From the NCBI RefSeq assembly GCF_019737615.1, contig NZ_JAHKKS010000008.1, positions 1-64,000 on the forward strand: a DNA stretch of 64,000 nucleotides, read 5' to 3'. The position numbers were made by a program, and so were the translations under genes. The notes under the pieces are model-generated. The model had not been told where the DNA came from, searched no databases, and was given only the letters and a program-made list of their open reading frames with translations. Numbering within the stretch: the stretch's first letter is position 1; each line of letters begins with the position of its first letter. Source of the DNA: Sphingobium xanthum (GTDB lineage Bacteria > Pseudomonadota > Alphaproteobacteria > Sphingomonadales > Sphingomonadaceae). Shown piece by piece: positions 9,438 to 18,787 of this stretch.

Positions 9438-10643
9438 TCAATGCACCTGCGCGCTCAGCATTTCCGCCGTGGCTGCCGAGAGCGTCCAGCCGAGATGGCC
9501 ATGGCCGCTATTGTAGAGGATGCGCGGATGCCGCCCAGGTCCGACCTTGGGCATCATCGAGGGCGTCATCGGCCGCAAACCAGCCCAGGGCACGACCACA
9601 TCGGTTTCCATGTTCGGGAAGAGCTTGCGCGACCATTCGATCAACGGGGCGATCCGATCGTTGCGGATATCGCGATTATAGCCGTTGAACTCGGCCGTGC
9701 CCGCGACGCGGAAGCGATCCGGGCCAAGGCGGCTGGTCACGATCTTGGCGCTCTCGTCGAGCAGGCTGACATGCGGCGCGGCCTTCTGGCTGGCCTCGTC
9801 GTGCAGCATCACCGTGATCGAATAGCCCTTCACCGGATAGATGTTCACCCGGTCGCCGACGCTGGACGCGAATTTGCGGCTGGCAACGCCCGCACAGACG
9901 ACCAGCCGGTCGCACAGCAGCACCTCGGCTTCCGGCCCAGCGAGCGTGATGCGGACCGCGTCCGTGCCCGGCTCGATATGCTCGACATCGCAATCCTGCC
10001 GGAAGACGACGCCCAGCCGTTCGCACGCCTCGGCCAGGCCGCGCGTGAACTTGTGGATATCGCCCGTGCAATCGGACGGCGTGTAGAAGCCTGCATATAA
10101 TGGCCCGGTGAGTGCCGGCTCGATCGCGCGCGCTTCCTCCGCGCTCACCGCATAGCGCTCCAGGCCTGCGGCGAGCAGCAGTTCGTTACCCTTGGCCGCA
10201 GCGCGGAAAGTGCGCTCGTCATGATAGACATGGAGGATGCCGCGGCGCTCGAGATCGAAATCGATCCCTTCCTCCTCGGCGATGCGGAAGAGATGCTGGC
10301 GCGCGGCGATGGCAAGGCGGGCCGTCTCGACCGTGTGCGCGTCATGATGCCGGATCTCGCCGCAGAATTCGGCCATCCAGCTCAGCTTGTGCCAGCTCGG
10401 CTTGGGGTTCACCAGCAGAGGCGCGGAGGGGCGCATCATCCAGCCCAGACCCTTCATCACCGTGCTCCAGCTGTTCCACACCTCGGCATTGCTGGCCGAG
10501 AGCTGGCCGCCATTGGCGAAGCTGGTTTCCATCGCGGGGTAGCGGTGCCGGTCGAGGACGGTCACATCATGCCCGGCCTTGGCCAGCGCATAGGCCGTGG
10601 TCACACCGGTGATACCGGCGCCGATGATCATCACATTTGCCAA
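9438..10643 (-). CDS. dadA: D-amino acid dehydrogenase, FAD-dependent (DadA type)
   Basis: DadA oxidises D-amino acids, or glycine in some relatives, to the oxo acid at the membrane. The FAD-binding fingerprint GAGITGVTTAYALAKAGHDV is at the N-terminus, and PWAGLRPMTP and GHGHLGWTLS near the C-terminus are typical of DadA. Two starts are possible: TTG at 10643 (M-ANVMIIGAG, with GGGAG about 7 bases upstream, 401 residues) or ATG at 10631 (397 residues). I prefer TTG because of spacing. The longer open frame reaching 10853 runs through the riboswitch and is not coding. Transcription starts from a good promoter and passes a tandem glycine riboswitch. Confidence 0.9.
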   Translation of the reverse strand: MANVMIIGAGITGVTTAYALAKAGHDVTVLDRHRYPAMETSFANGGQLSASNAEVWNSWSTVMKGLGWMMRPSAPLLVNPKPSWHKLSWMAEFCGEIRHHDAHTVETARLAIAARQHLFRIAEEEGIDFDLERRGILHVYHDERTFRAAAKGNELLLAAGLERYAVSAEEARAIEPALTGPLYAGFYTPSDCTGDIHKFTRGLAEACERLGVVFRQDCDVEHIEPGTDAVRITLAGPEAEVLLCDRLVVCAGVASRKFASSVGDRVNIYPVKGYSITVMLHDEASQKAAPHVSLLDESAKIVTSRLGPDRFRVAGTAEFNGYNRDIRNDRIAPLIEWSRKLFPNMETDVVVPWAGLRPMTPSMMPKVGPGRHPRILYNSGHGHLGWTLSAATAEMLSAQVH

Positions 10644-10694
10644 AAACCGTCTCCCGAACTGCCCGTGACTGATCACGCTCGAAACTGCGTGAAG

Positions 10695-10875
10695 TCCCGT
10701 CTGTTCGGTTACCTGAGAGCGTCGATCCGCAGCGCGAACCGTTCCCCTTCGGTGGGCGCCCGGCGCGACGCCTCTCTCCAGACTGTCCTGACGATCCGGT
10801 CCCTTGTGCCTGAGAGTTTCCGGGACCGGTTGCTCCTTCGGCGTCGAGCTCACCGAGCCCGATCTCTCCCAAATC
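10695..10875 (-). ncRNA. Tandem glycine riboswitch upstream of dadA
   Basis: Read on the minus strand there are two consecutive copies of the glycine-aptamer core. The first has GGGAGAG, GCCGAAGGAGCAA, ACTCTCAGGCA and GGACCGG. The second has CTGGAGAG, ACCGAAGGGGAAC, GCTCTCAGGTAACC and ACAGACGGG. The order, spacing and short linker match the known cooperative tandem glycine riboswitch. Between it and the start codon a small hairpin (CGTGA/TCACG, 10664-10677) may form part of the expression platform. Whether glycine turns expression on or off cannot be told from sequence. Confidence 0.9.
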
Positions 10876-10893
10876 GCGTCTTAGCGGACCGTA

Positions 10894-10924
10894 ATATTAT
10901 GTCGCAGGCCGGTAATTTTGTCAA
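10894..10924 (-). promoter_or_regulatory. Sigma-70 type promoter of the riboswitch-dadA transcript
   Basis: On the minus strand a perfect TTGACA (10919-10924) is followed after 18-19 bases by ATAATA/TAATAT (10894-10900). Transcription would begin near 10887, about 10 bases before the first riboswitch helix, which agrees well with the RNA's position. Confidence 0.75.
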
Positions 10925-11181
10925 TGCAGCCCACATCGGCCCCAGCTCCGTTCATCTTGAGCGCCTCTGAACTCGTCGAAGGGACGTATCGAGAACCCGC
11001 GCAGCCGGATCTTCCGCTCGCGCACCACCCTTCTACCCAATGAGGACAGACGGATATTGTCGCCCCGGTGCATCTCTTCCCTCGATGAGGCCTTGTGCGG
11101 CAGGGATGGCCGCCGCATGGGACCTTTGTCTGATTCGACAACTATGCCGCCTTGCGCGGCGATCCGGGAGGGGCAGTTTCC
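10925..11181. other. Intergenic region with a REP-like fragment
   Basis: The region upstream of the dadA promoter and of the methyltransferase gene. It contains a partial copy (about 10948-10990) of the dispersed sequence with the theme GAGC...CTCGTCGAAGGGAC that recurs elsewhere in the window. No supported gene is visible; a methyltransferase promoter must lie here but was not identified. Confidence 0.35.
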
Positions 11182-12204
11182 ATGAAGGGACAATATCTTT
11201 CGCCGCCGGTCGATGATCGGCTGATCTGGGATGCGTGGCTCGCCATGCACAATCTGCCGGCCATGCTGGCGGCGGACGATATCGGCCTCTTCGATGCGCT
11301 CGTCGATGGGCCGCTGGCGCTCGACGACCTGGCCGCCAGGTGCGACGTCAATGCGCGCGCGCTCGGCATTACGAACAGCCTGCTCTGCGGCCTCGGCTTC
11401 CTCGTGCGGCGCGACGGGCGCTATGGCCTGACGCCGACCAGCCGCAACTATCTGGTCAAGACCAGTAATTTCTACTGGGGTGCGCTGCTGAGCGGTTTCC
11501 GGGCCAGCGCGCCGGGCACCGAACTGCTCCTCGCCGCGCTGGCGCCGGATGCCAAGCCCAAAGGCGGCGACAATGCGCAGGGCTGGGAAGCGGGCGACAT
11601 CCCGCTCGATCGCGCGATCGGCATTGCCGCATTCATGCATGCGCACAGCTGCGCGCCCGCGATCGGCGTGGCGCAGCACCCCGTGTTCGCCGATGTTAAG
11701 CGCTTCCTCGATATCGGCGCAGGATCGGGCGTGTTCACCATCGCGGTCGCTCAGCGCTGGAAGGAGTTGCGCGGATCGGTTCTGGATCTCGGCACGATGT
11801 GTACGGCGGCGCAGAAATATATCGACGAGGGCGAAGTCGCGGACCGGGTCGATACCGTGCCGCTCGATTTCTTCCGTCAGCCTTGGCCGAGCGGCTATGA
11901 CGCGCATTTCTTCTCGAACGTGTTCCACGACTGGAGCGATGAAACCTGCCTCGAGCTGGCCAGAAAATCGTTCGACGCGCTCCCCTCGGGCGGGCGCATC
12001 ATGCTGCACGAGGCCCTGATCAACGACAATCTGGACGGGCCGACGACGCCGGCCTCCTTCTCGGTGCTGATGCTCTACGGCACGCAGGGACGGCAGTTCA
12101 CCCTGCCCGAGTTCAAGGCGCTGCTCGGCAAGGCCGGCTTCGTCGATTGCGAGGCGACGGCCACGTGCGGCTACTACTCGCTGGTGATTGCACGGAAGCC
12201 CTGA
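11182..12204 (+). CDS. SAM-dependent O-methyltransferase-like protein
   Basis: The ATG at 11182 (MKGQYLSPPVDD) follows the purine-rich GGGAGGGG, giving 340 residues. The N-terminal 100 residues form a winged-helix dimerisation region (LPAMLAADDIGLFDALVDG). The C-terminal domain is class I methyltransferase with motif I FLDIGAGSGVF near residue 174 and FFSNVFHDWSDE near 245, as in plant-type and bacterial small-molecule O-methyltransferases. The substrate is unknown. It stands alone between dadA, transcribed divergently, and yihY. Confidence 0.82.
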   Translation: MKGQYLSPPVDDRLIWDAWLAMHNLPAMLAADDIGLFDALVDGPLALDDLAARCDVNARALGITNSLLCGLGFLVRRDGRYGLTPTSRNYLVKTSNFYWGALLSGFRASAPGTELLLAALAPDAKPKGGDNAQGWEAGDIPLDRAIGIAAFMHAHSCAPAIGVAQHPVFADVKRFLDIGAGSGVFTIAVAQRWKELRGSVLDLGTMCTAAQKYIDEGEVADRVDTVPLDFFRQPWPSGYDAHFFSNVFHDWSDETCLELARKSFDALPSGGRIMLHEALINDNLDGPTTPASFSVLMLYGTQGRQFTLPEFKALLGKAGFVDCEATATCGYYSLVIARKP

Positions 12205-12227
12205 GCGGCCGAACGACCCTCATCCGT

Positions 12228-12355
12228 TCGGTCCCGGACCCGATCCGGGGTTGTCGAAACGCTGTTCTTCCTTGAAAGAAGGACGGCCCCATTCGACTGC
12301 CTGCCAAGGCAGGCGCTCGGGACAGGTTTCGACAAGCTCGGGGCGAACGGTGTTG
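12228..12355. repeat. REP-like dispersed palindromic element
   Basis: It contains AAGAAGGAC, then TTCGACTGCCTGCCAAGGCA and GGCGCTCGGG, and ends with TTTCGACAAGCTCGGGGCGAA. The central part (12277-12320) is nearly the same as 31001-31045, and the flanking TTGTCGAA/TTCGACAA arms form an imperfect inverted repeat. It lies between the methyltransferase and yihY genes. Confidence 0.7.
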
Positions 12356-12421
12356 GGGAACGGGCGGCATGTCTGAGGATTGGTGGCCGTATGATGTGCT
12401 CCGCGTCCCGGCCCTGAGATA

Positions 12422-13366
12422 ATGCTTGGCCTCTCCCCCCAGTCGCCGGAAGAACGGCGCAAGCGGCATGTTCGGTTGCGCGAGGAAATCGAGAAGAGCC
12501 GGCTCGGGTCGCGCAGCCTGATCGTCGTCAAGCGCGTCGCGGTCGGCGTCTATTCGGAGGGATTCATCCATGCCGGCAATCTGGCCTATCTGACGCTTGT
12601 CGCGCTGTTTCCCTTCTTCATCCTCGCCGCCGCGGTCGCGCAGATCCTCGGGCGCACGCAGGCGGGGCTGGAGACGGTCAACGGCTTCCTGCTGACCGTC
12701 CCGCCCGGCGTCGCCAATGTGTTGCGTCCGGCGATCGTCGACGTACTGACCGCGCGCACGGGCAATCTGCTCTGGATCGGCGCGCTGGTCGGGCTCTGGA
12801 CGGTCGGAAGCCTCATCGAAACGATCCGCGACATCCTGCGCCGTGCCTATGGATCGCGCTCGACCGCGCCCTTCTGGCATTATCGCCTGCGGGCGATGGG
12901 GCTGATCATCGTCAGCGTGCTGGGCGCGCTCGTCGCGCTCTCGCTGCAGGTGCTGCTCGCAGCGGCGGAGACCTTGCTCGAGCAGCTTTTCCCGTTCGCC
13001 GACTTCGCGATCAACATTATCACGGCCACGCGGCTGGTGCCGACGGCGGTGCTGTTTCTGGCGCTTTACGGCCTGTTCTACGCGCTGACGCCGAGCGCCT
13101 ATCGCAGCGATCGCTTCCCGAAATGGCCGGGCGCACTGCTCACGGCGCTGTGGTGGTATGTGACGACCCTGCTGCTCCCGGTCTTCCTGTCGAATCTCTC
13201 CGACTATAATCTCACTTATGGCGGCCTTGCAGGCGCGATGATCGCCCTCATTTTTTTCTTCATCATTGGGCTTGGCGTGGTAATTGGCGCCGAACTCAAT
13301 GCGGCGCTGGCTGATTTTCCCGACGAGGAAGAGGCAGTGGACGAGACGGAGGAAGCGGCGAAATGA
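12422..13366 (+). CDS. YihY/BrkB-family inner-membrane protein
   Basis: A 314-residue polytopic membrane protein with about six hydrophobic segments. Family signs include the GNLAYLTLVALFPF stretch near residue 52, LIETIRDILRRAYG, and the C-terminal YGGLAGAMIALIFFF segment. YihY/BrkB proteins were once mis-assigned as RNase BN; their true role is unknown. The C-terminus is acidic ([14 protein letters not shown]). Its stop overlaps the fabI start (ATGA at 13363-13366), indicating co-translation with fabI and aroC. Confidence 0.88.
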   Translation: MLGLSPQSPEERRKRHVRLREEIEKSRLGSRSLIVVKRVAVGVYSEGFIHAGNLAYLTLVALFPFFILAAAVAQILGRTQAGLETVNGFLLTVPPGVANVLRPAIVDVLTARTGNLLWIGALVGLWTVGSLIETIRDILRRAYGSRSTAPFWHYRLRAMGLIIVSVLGALVALSLQVLLAAAETLLEQLFPFADFAINIITATRLVPTAVLFLALYGLFYALTPSAYRSDRFPKWPGALLTALWWYVTTLLLPVFLSNLSDYNLTYGGLAGAMIALIFFFIIGLGVVIGAELNAALADFPDEEEAVDETEEAAK

Positions 13367-14169
13367 CTGGCCTGATGGCGGGCAAAAGGGGTCTCATCAT
13401 GGGGCTCGCCAATGAAAAATCACTGGCCTGGGGCATCGCGAAGGCGCTGCACGCCCAGGGTGCCGAGATGGCTTTCTCCTTCCAGGGCGAGGCGCTGGAG
13501 AAGCGCGTGCGCCCGTTGGCCGAGCAACTCGGGCAGGATTTCCTGATCGAGTGCGACGTATCGGACATGGCGGCGCTCGATGTCGCGTTCGGAACGCTGG
13601 CAGAGCGTTGGCCGACGATCGATTTCGTCGTCCATGCCATCGGCTTCTCGGACAAGAACCAGCTGCGCGGGAAGTTCTACGACACCACGCTCGACAATTT
13701 CCTGATGACCATGAACATCTCGGCCTACAGTCTGGTCGCAGTGGCGCAGCGCGCGCGGGCGATGATGCCCGATGGTGGCTCGATCCTGACGCTCACTTAT
13801 TACGGCGCCGAGAAGGTCATCCCGCACTACAACGTGATGGGCGTCGCCAAGGCCGCGCTGGAAACCTCGGTCAAATATCTCGCCGTGGACCTGGGGCCGG
13901 AGAATATCCGCGTGAACGCCATCTCCGCCGGCCCGATCCAGACGCTGGCCGCGCGCGGCATCGGCGACTTCAACTATATCCTCAAGTGGAACGAGTATAA
14001 CTCGCCGCTGCGTCGCAATGTGACGATCGAGGATGTCGGCGGGGCCGGCCTCTACATGCTTTCGGACCTGTCCTCCGGCGTAACCGGCGAAATCCATCAT
14101 GTCGATGGCGGCTACAATGTGATCGGCATGAAGGCCGAGGACGCGCCGGACATCGCGCTCGAAAAATGA
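13363..14169 (+). CDS. fabI: Enoyl-[acyl-carrier-protein] reductase (NADH)
   Basis: FabI reduces trans-2-enoyl-ACP in the last step of fatty-acid elongation. The 268-residue length is normal. It has the SDR variant nucleotide motif [16 protein letters not shown], the stretch VVHAIGF, and the catalytic pair in [22 protein letters not shown], split as Y-x6-K, followed by the hinge [13 protein letters not shown]. The start overlaps the yihY stop by four bases, and aroC follows after eight bases, so the three form an operon. Confidence 0.95.
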   Translation: MTGLMAGKRGLIMGLANEKSLAWGIAKALHAQGAEMAFSFQGEALEKRVRPLAEQLGQDFLIECDVSDMAALDVAFGTLAERWPTIDFVVHAIGFSDKNQLRGKFYDTTLDNFLMTMNISAYSLVAVAQRARAMMPDGGSILTLTYYGAEKVIPHYNVMGVAKAALETSVKYLAVDLGPENIRVNAISAGPIQTLAARGIGDFNYILKWNEYNSPLRRNVTIEDVGGAGLYMLSDLSSGVTGEIHHVDGGYNVIGMKAEDAPDIALEK

Positions 14170-14176
14170 TTGCGGA

Positions 14177-15247
14177 ATGAGCTTCAACACCTTCGGTCGG
14201 GTCTTCCGGTTCACGACATGGGGCGAGAGCCACGGCCCGGCGATCGGGGCGGTGGTCGATGGGTGCCCGCCGGGCCTCGCCCTGTCCGAGAGCGACGTGC
14301 AGCCCTGGCTGGACAAGCGCCGGCCGGGCACGTCGCGCTTCACGACGCAGCGGCAGGAGCCGGATCAGGTCCGCATCCTCTCCGGCGTGTTCGAGGGGAA
14401 GACGACCGGCACGCCGATCAGCCTGATGATCGAGAATGTCGACCAGCGCTCGAAGGATTATTCGGATGTCGCCATCGCCTATCGGCCCGGCCATGCCGAT
14501 TATGCCTATGACGCCAAATATGGCTTTCGCGATTATCGCGGCGGTGGACGCAGCTCGGCGCGCGAGACCGCCTCGCGCGTGGCGGCCGGGGCGGTGGCGC
14601 GGCTGGTCATCCCGCAGGTGCGCATCATCGGCTATGTGAGCGAGATTGGCGGCGACGCCATCGACGCCGCCCGTTTCGATGAAGCGCAGATCGGCCAGAA
14701 CCCGTTCTTCTGCCCCGATGCGCAGGCGGCCACACGCTGGGAAGCTTTGGTGGATGGCGCGCGCAAGGATGGCTCCTCGCTTGGTGCGGTGGTCGAATGC
14801 GTGGCGACCGGCGTGCCGGCTGGCTGGGGGGCGCCGCTCTATGCCAAGCTCGACAGCGAGCTGGCCGCAGCCTGCATGAGCATCAATGCGGTCAAGGGCG
14901 TGGAGATCGGCGACGGCTTTGCGGCGGCGCGCTTGCGCGGCGAGGAGAATGCCGACCCGATGCGGCCGGGCAATGAAGACGGGCCGCGCTTCCTCGCCAA
15001 TCACGCGGGCGGTATTGCGGGCGGCATCGCGACCGGCCAGCCGGTCAGGATCCGCGTCGCCTTCAAGCCGACCAGCTCGATCCTCATTCCGCAGGAGACC
15101 ATCACGCGCGACGGCGCGGCGACCGAGATGTTCACCAAGGGACGGCACGACCCCTGCGTCGGCATTCGCGGCGTTCCGGTGGTCGAGGCGATGGTCGCGC
15201 TGGTACTGGCCGATCAGGCTCTGCTACACCGGGCGCAATGCGGCTGA
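14177..15247 (+). CDS. aroC: Chorismate synthase
   Basis: This enzyme makes chorismate from EPSP with reduced FMN, the last shikimate step. The 356-residue protein begins [20 protein letters not shown], the conserved signature, followed by [28 protein letters not shown] and [19 protein letters not shown]. Near the C-terminus are [18 protein letters not shown]. The stop overlaps the start of the next gene by ten bases. Confidence 0.96.
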   Translation: MSFNTFGRVFRFTTWGESHGPAIGAVVDGCPPGLALSESDVQPWLDKRRPGTSRFTTQRQEPDQVRILSGVFEGKTTGTPISLMIENVDQRSKDYSDVAIAYRPGHADYAYDAKYGFRDYRGGGRSSARETASRVAAGAVARLVIPQVRIIGYVSEIGGDAIDAARFDEAQIGQNPFFCPDAQAATRWEALVDGARKDGSSLGAVVECVATGVPAGWGAPLYAKLDSELAAACMSINAVKGVEIGDGFAAARLRGEENADPMRPGNEDGPRFLANHAGGIAGGIATGQPVRIRVAFKPTSSILIPQETITRDGAATEMFTKGRHDPCVGIRGVPVVEAMVALVLADQALLHRAQCG

Positions 15248-15861
15248 CTCATTCCTTCGCGCGGCTATTGCCGCTGCTGACTCTGGCCGGGCTTGCGGCC
15301 TGCGGCGGCCCGAAGACGGATCAGTCGGCCGAGAACAAGGCGGCCAATGCGGCGGAGATCGTGACCAATGCCGCCGTCAATGCGGTCAACGAGGTCGTAC
15401 TGGATACGGCGCCCGCGCCGGTGCCTCAGAATTTCGACAGTCTCGGCAAGATCCGAATCGGCGCGACGCTGAGGGAGATGGAACACGAGGGCCTCGCCGT
15501 TGCGGGGCAGGACGAACCGCTCGACGAGGAGTCCACCTGTACCTACGCGACCTTCAAGGACATGCCCGACCTCGCCGTGATGATGGATGGCGAGCGCATC
15601 GCGCGCATCGATGTCGGCGACAAGCGGCATGAAGGCCCCGGCGGCCTTCGCGTCGGCCAGAGCGAGGCGGAGGCGCTGAAGCGGCTGGGCGGCAAGGCCA
15701 GGGTCGAGCTGCATCCCTATACCGGCCCGGAAGGTCATTATCTGGTCGTGCATGAGGATGGCGCGCCGCGCGGCCTCATCGCGGAGACCGACGGCAAGCA
15801 GGTCCAGTCCTGGCGCATCGGCCAGTGGGAGCAAGTCCAGTGGATCGAGGGCTGCGCCTGA
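15238..15861 (+). CDS. Putative lipoprotein of unknown function
   Basis: The 207-residue product starts with a lipoprotein signal ([16 protein letters not shown]; lipidated Cys at about 22), followed by an alanine/asparagine-rich linker. Residues about 70-200 contain two related segments, [15 protein letters not shown] and [16 protein letters not shown], suggesting a duplicated small beta-rich domain in the periplasm. I do not recognise a named family. It overlaps aroC by ten bases and is probably co-transcribed. Confidence 0.7.
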   Translation: MRLTHSFARLLPLLTLAGLAACGGPKTDQSAENKAANAAEIVTNAAVNAVNEVVLDTAPAPVPQNFDSLGKIRIGATLREMEHEGLAVAGQDEPLDEESTCTYATFKDMPDLAVMMDGERIARIDVGDKRHEGPGGLRVGQSEAEALKRLGGKARVELHPYTGPEGHYLVVHEDGAPRGLIAETDGKQVQSWRIGQWEQVQWIEGCA

Positions 15862-15867
15862 GCGGTC

Positions 15868-16262
15868 ATGGCTGAGCTGCGTCAGGCGACCGGCCTCATC
15901 CGGCTGCGCACACCCGGCCGGGCGATGGTCGAGTTCACCAGCGACGTTGCGTCATGGGTCGCACAGCAAGGCATGAGCGACGGGCTGCTGACGCTTTTCT
16001 GCCGTCACACATCGGCTTCGCTCACGATCCAGGAGAATGCAGCGCCGGCGGTGAAGCGCGATCTCATCGACTGGCTCGACCGGGTTGCGCCCGAGGATCA
16101 TCCATATGCGCATGACGACGAAGGGCCTGATGACATGCCGGCCCATATCAAGGCGCTGCTGACGGGCGTCTCGCGCTCGGCACATGGCAGGGACTCTATC
16201 TGATCGAGCATCGCCGCGCGCCGCATGAACGGCAGGTCGCGCTTCATCTTCTCGGTAGTTGA
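15868..16262 (+). pseudogene. Frameshifted YjbQ (UPF0047) family gene
   Basis: The intact frame 15868-16203 gives 111 residues with clear YjbQ features: FCRHTSASLTIQENAAPAVKRD, YAHDDEGPDDMPAHIKALL and TGVS. Family members are about 135-140 residues and continue with a strand and then GTWQGIYLxEHR. Here the frame leaves the family sequence after TGVS, but the missing ending (ALGTWQGLYLIEHRRAPHER, then a stop at 16260-16262) is present in another frame from 16173. About 10 codons between the two parts are absent. A deletion of about 31 or 34 bases explains both facts. The protein as encoded lacks the conserved C-terminus and is probably inactive. Confidence 0.82.
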
Positions 16263-16329
16263 GCGGCCGCGCTTCGTTCCTGCGGAAAGCGGCGAAGATG
16301 CCGAACGGTCGCGTCATGATGGGGACCGG

Positions 16330-17655
16330 TCATTGCGTCAGGTGCGCGGCTTCCACGGCTTTCTGGAACAGGTCCGCCAACGCCGCGGACATGTCGCTGT
16401 TGGTCGTCACCTTGTAGAAGAGGCCCGGCGACGCGCAGCTCTCGAGTGCCGGACTGATCTTCTCGGGCGTGTCCAGATAGGGCTTGCGCACATTTGTGAT
16501 CGACCAGCTGTCGGACGCGGATTCCCAGAGATATTCGGTATACATTACCGCGAGCTTCACGCCCTTGCCCTTGATCGTATCGCACAGCGCCGTTGGCGCC
16601 GGTCCGAGCTTGCGCACCCCGGCGAGATTTTCGTCGCGCATCCCGTCCGTGATGAGGAACATGATCGCCTTGGGCGTGTCGCCGGCCTTCTTGGTGCCGT
16701 TGCCCGGGATCGGCAGCAGCAAGTTCATGGCGGTCAGCGCCGCCGTGAAATTGGTGTGCATGTCGCTGTCGCTGACACCGCAAACCCGCTGATTGTTGCG
16801 GCAGACGGTCAGCAGTTGCGCCTGCGACACTTTCGCCTTGGCGGCGCTCAGCGTCGTCGGCGTGTCCTGTATCGAATGGTAGCTCCAGTCGAAATTGCCC
16901 AGCGCCATGCGATAGGTGGCGCCGTTGGCATCGCCGGTTTCGTCCGCCAGATCGATCAGATCTTCGACTGACTGATTGACGAGGTCGTTGCGCAGCGTCA
17001 GCTTGAGATCGGTCTTCGCCAGATAGTAATAATCGACATATTTCCCGCCGACCATGTAGGTATTGCCGGGATTGGTTGCGCTGGTATCGGTCTGGTGACA
17101 TGCGAAAGCGCAACCCTTGGTCGCCTTCGTCAGCGCGGTCAGCCCGGCGCTCGTGGCCGGCAGGGCCATGGAGGGTGACGTGTCGATCAGCATGTAAAAA
17201 TCGATGTCGGGGGCGGTTGTGGCGCTCGCCGATGCCGTCCCGCCGATGGCGATGGTCGCGCGCGAGAGGATCGCGCCGAAGATGTTGGTGGAAGCGCCGG
17301 CATAAGTGACGGTCACGGCCCGCTTGAGCGAAGGCGACGTGGTGTCGGAGACGGAGATCGTGACGTTATTGGCATAGACCAAGCCCTCGAGCGTGGCGGC
17401 CTGGTCGTCGAAAAAGGCCTTGGCCTGCTTCTTGGCGGCGGAGTCGCTCTCGCTCATCATGGACTGGCTCACCGCGTAGAGCGCCGACGCATCGGCGATC
17501 GCATTCATCTTGGTCTGGAGCCGGGCGGCGCGCGAATAGTCGATCACCATGCCCGCGCTGAACACCAGCGGCACGATCGACAGCCCGGTGATCATGAGCA
17601 CATTGCCCCGTTCATGCCTGGCCAGGCGACGCATCAATGCGGAAGGGAAAGACAT
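16330..17655 (-). CDS. Tad-type pilus assembly protein with von Willebrand A domain (TadG-like)
   Basis: The 441-residue protein has an N-terminal membrane anchor of the TadE/TadG kind (RGNVLMITGLSIVPLVFSAGMVIDY) and a VWA domain from about residue 150, with the metal-binding MIDAS start D158-T-S160-P-S162. It is thought to act at the cell envelope in Flp pilus assembly or adhesion. It is the last of three minus-strand genes; the two upstream genes are TadE-like. The other tad genes (secretin, ATPase, flp) are not in the window. Confidence 0.85.
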   Translation of the reverse strand: MSFPSALMRRLARHERGNVLMITGLSIVPLVFSAGMVIDYSRAARLQTKMNAIADASALYAVSQSMMSESDSAAKKQAKAFFDDQAATLEGLVYANNVTISVSDTTSPSLKRAVTVTYAGASTNIFGAILSRATIAIGGTASASATTAPDIDFYMLIDTSPSMALPATSAGLTALTKATKGCAFACHQTDTSATNPGNTYMVGGKYVDYYYLAKTDLKLTLRNDLVNQSVEDLIDLADETGDANGATYRMALGNFDWSYHSIQDTPTTLSAAKAKVSQAQLLTVCRNNQRVCGVSDSDMHTNFTAALTAMNLLLPIPGNGTKKAGDTPKAIMFLITDGMRDENLAGVRKLGPAPTALCDTIKGKGVKLAVMYTEYLWESASDSWSITNVRKPYLDTPEKISPALESCASPGLFYKVTTNSDMSAALADLFQKAVEAAHLTQ

Positions 17656-17673
17656 GGGTTCGCTGCTCTCTCG

Positions 17674-18222
17674 TCAATTCCTGGCGATGGAAGAGGACCG
17701 GCGCGGCAACATGTAGATCGTGTCGGTCAGCGTCAGGGCGCGCAGCATGGAAGGCGCCACATAGGGCCGATACTCATAGGACACTTCGGCCATGATGATG
17801 CTGCTTCCGAGCTTGGCGGCACTGCTCGGGAGGTCCATTTTCGTATTCTTCGCGTAACCCTCGGAGGTGGTCTTGCCATTGTAACTGCGGCTCCAGTCGA
17901 CCTTGGAGTGGCCGCCGCCGTTCGTCGTGATGTGCGTGACGATGAAGGTGCCTTCCGTGGCGTCATAGGGCGTGATGACTTTGCTTGCGCTCTTGAGCAC
18001 CACGTCGATGTCGGTCGTTGAGACGGAAATATACTGGGAGGTGAGGTCGGCCAGCGAGCGGGTCGTCACGGTCACCTTGCGGGAAGCGGCGATAGCATCG
18101 GCAAGTTGGAAGCTTCCGACATAGAGCAGGATGAGAAACGGCGCGACGAGCGCGAACTCGGTCGCGGCCATGCCGCGCCGATCGTTGTGGATCGTCCACC
18201 AGATGCGCGCGATCGCACGCAT
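17674..18222 (-). CDS. TadE-like pilus assembly protein
   Basis: The start at 18220-18222 (MRAIARIWWTIHNDRRG) lies one base after the stop of the upstream gene. The 182-residue product has the TadE signature RRGMAATEFALVAPFLILLYVG, a processed-pseudopilin-like membrane segment, followed by a periplasmic domain. TadE-type minor pseudopilins are cleaved by a TadV-like prepilin peptidase and help build Flp pili. It sits in the middle of the three-gene Tad unit. Confidence 0.82.
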   Translation of the reverse strand: MRAIARIWWTIHNDRRGMAATEFALVAPFLILLYVGSFQLADAIAASRKVTVTTRSLADLTSQYISVSTTDIDVVLKSASKVITPYDATEGTFIVTHITTNGGGHSKVDWSRSYNGKTTSEGYAKNTKMDLPSSAAKLGSSIIMAEVSYEYRPYVAPSMLRALTLTDTIYMLPRRSSSIARN

Positions 18223-18223
18223 C

Positions 18224-18787
18224 TCAAACGCTCTCGTTCTTGAACACGGAGGTCGCAATCAGCAGCCGGCGACCGTTCTTCATGTTAGCGAGGGTGAAGC
18301 CGAGCGGACCCAGCACGACTGGCGCCTGGTACATGACACGCATGATGACGATATCGCCCGTGTTGCCAGGCTTGTAGTTCCAGCTGTTGGTGACGTTGCC
18401 GAGCGCGTCGTAGCTCAGAGCGGGTGTACTGCTATTGAGAGCATCGAAGCTGTTCGCGACCTGGACATCGACCATGACGTCCTTGCAGGACATGAAGCTC
18501 GGCAAGGTGCCGCAAACCTGTGTTTTGAAAGCGGACTGATTGACACCGTTCTTCTGCACCACGCCGGTCCGGATGCCGCGCCCCGCGCTTTCGGCGGTGG
18601 TTTCCAGAACTTGCTGGGTGAACATGATCAGGGTGGTTTGGACGACGGCCAGCAGCAGCGCGATGAAGGGCGCTGCGATAATGGCGAATTCGATGGCGGC
18701 CGCGCCACGCCGGTTGTCACAGAAACGGATTGCCTGAAGCCGCCAGGCCTCGCGACGACGTGCGACGGCGATAAGTCCTTTGTCCAT
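18224..18787 (-). CDS. TadE-like pilus assembly protein
   Basis: The first gene of the Tad unit, 187 residues. The conserved segment NRRGAAAIEFAIIAAPFIALL is near residue 26, with the Glu (E33) typical of TadE/TadF pseudopilins at the fifth position of the hydrophobic stretch. The rest is a periplasmic domain with two cysteines (VCGTL, SCKDV) that could form a disulfide. Start ATG at 18785-18787. Confidence 0.82.
   Translation of the reverse strand: MDKGLIAVARRREAWRLQAIRFCDNRRGAAAIEFAIIAAPFIALLLAVVQTTLIMFTQQVLETTAESAGRGIRTGVVQKNGVNQSAFKTQVCGTLPSFMSCKDVMVDVQVANSFDALNSSTPALSYDALGNVTNSWNYKPGNTGDIVIMRVMYQAPVVLGPLGFTLANMKNGRRLLIATSVFKNESV

Noticed and set aside
10644..10853. N-terminal extension of dadA to 10853
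   Set aside because: The extension translates the glycine riboswitch; the FAD fingerprint starts at the downstream TTG/ATG.
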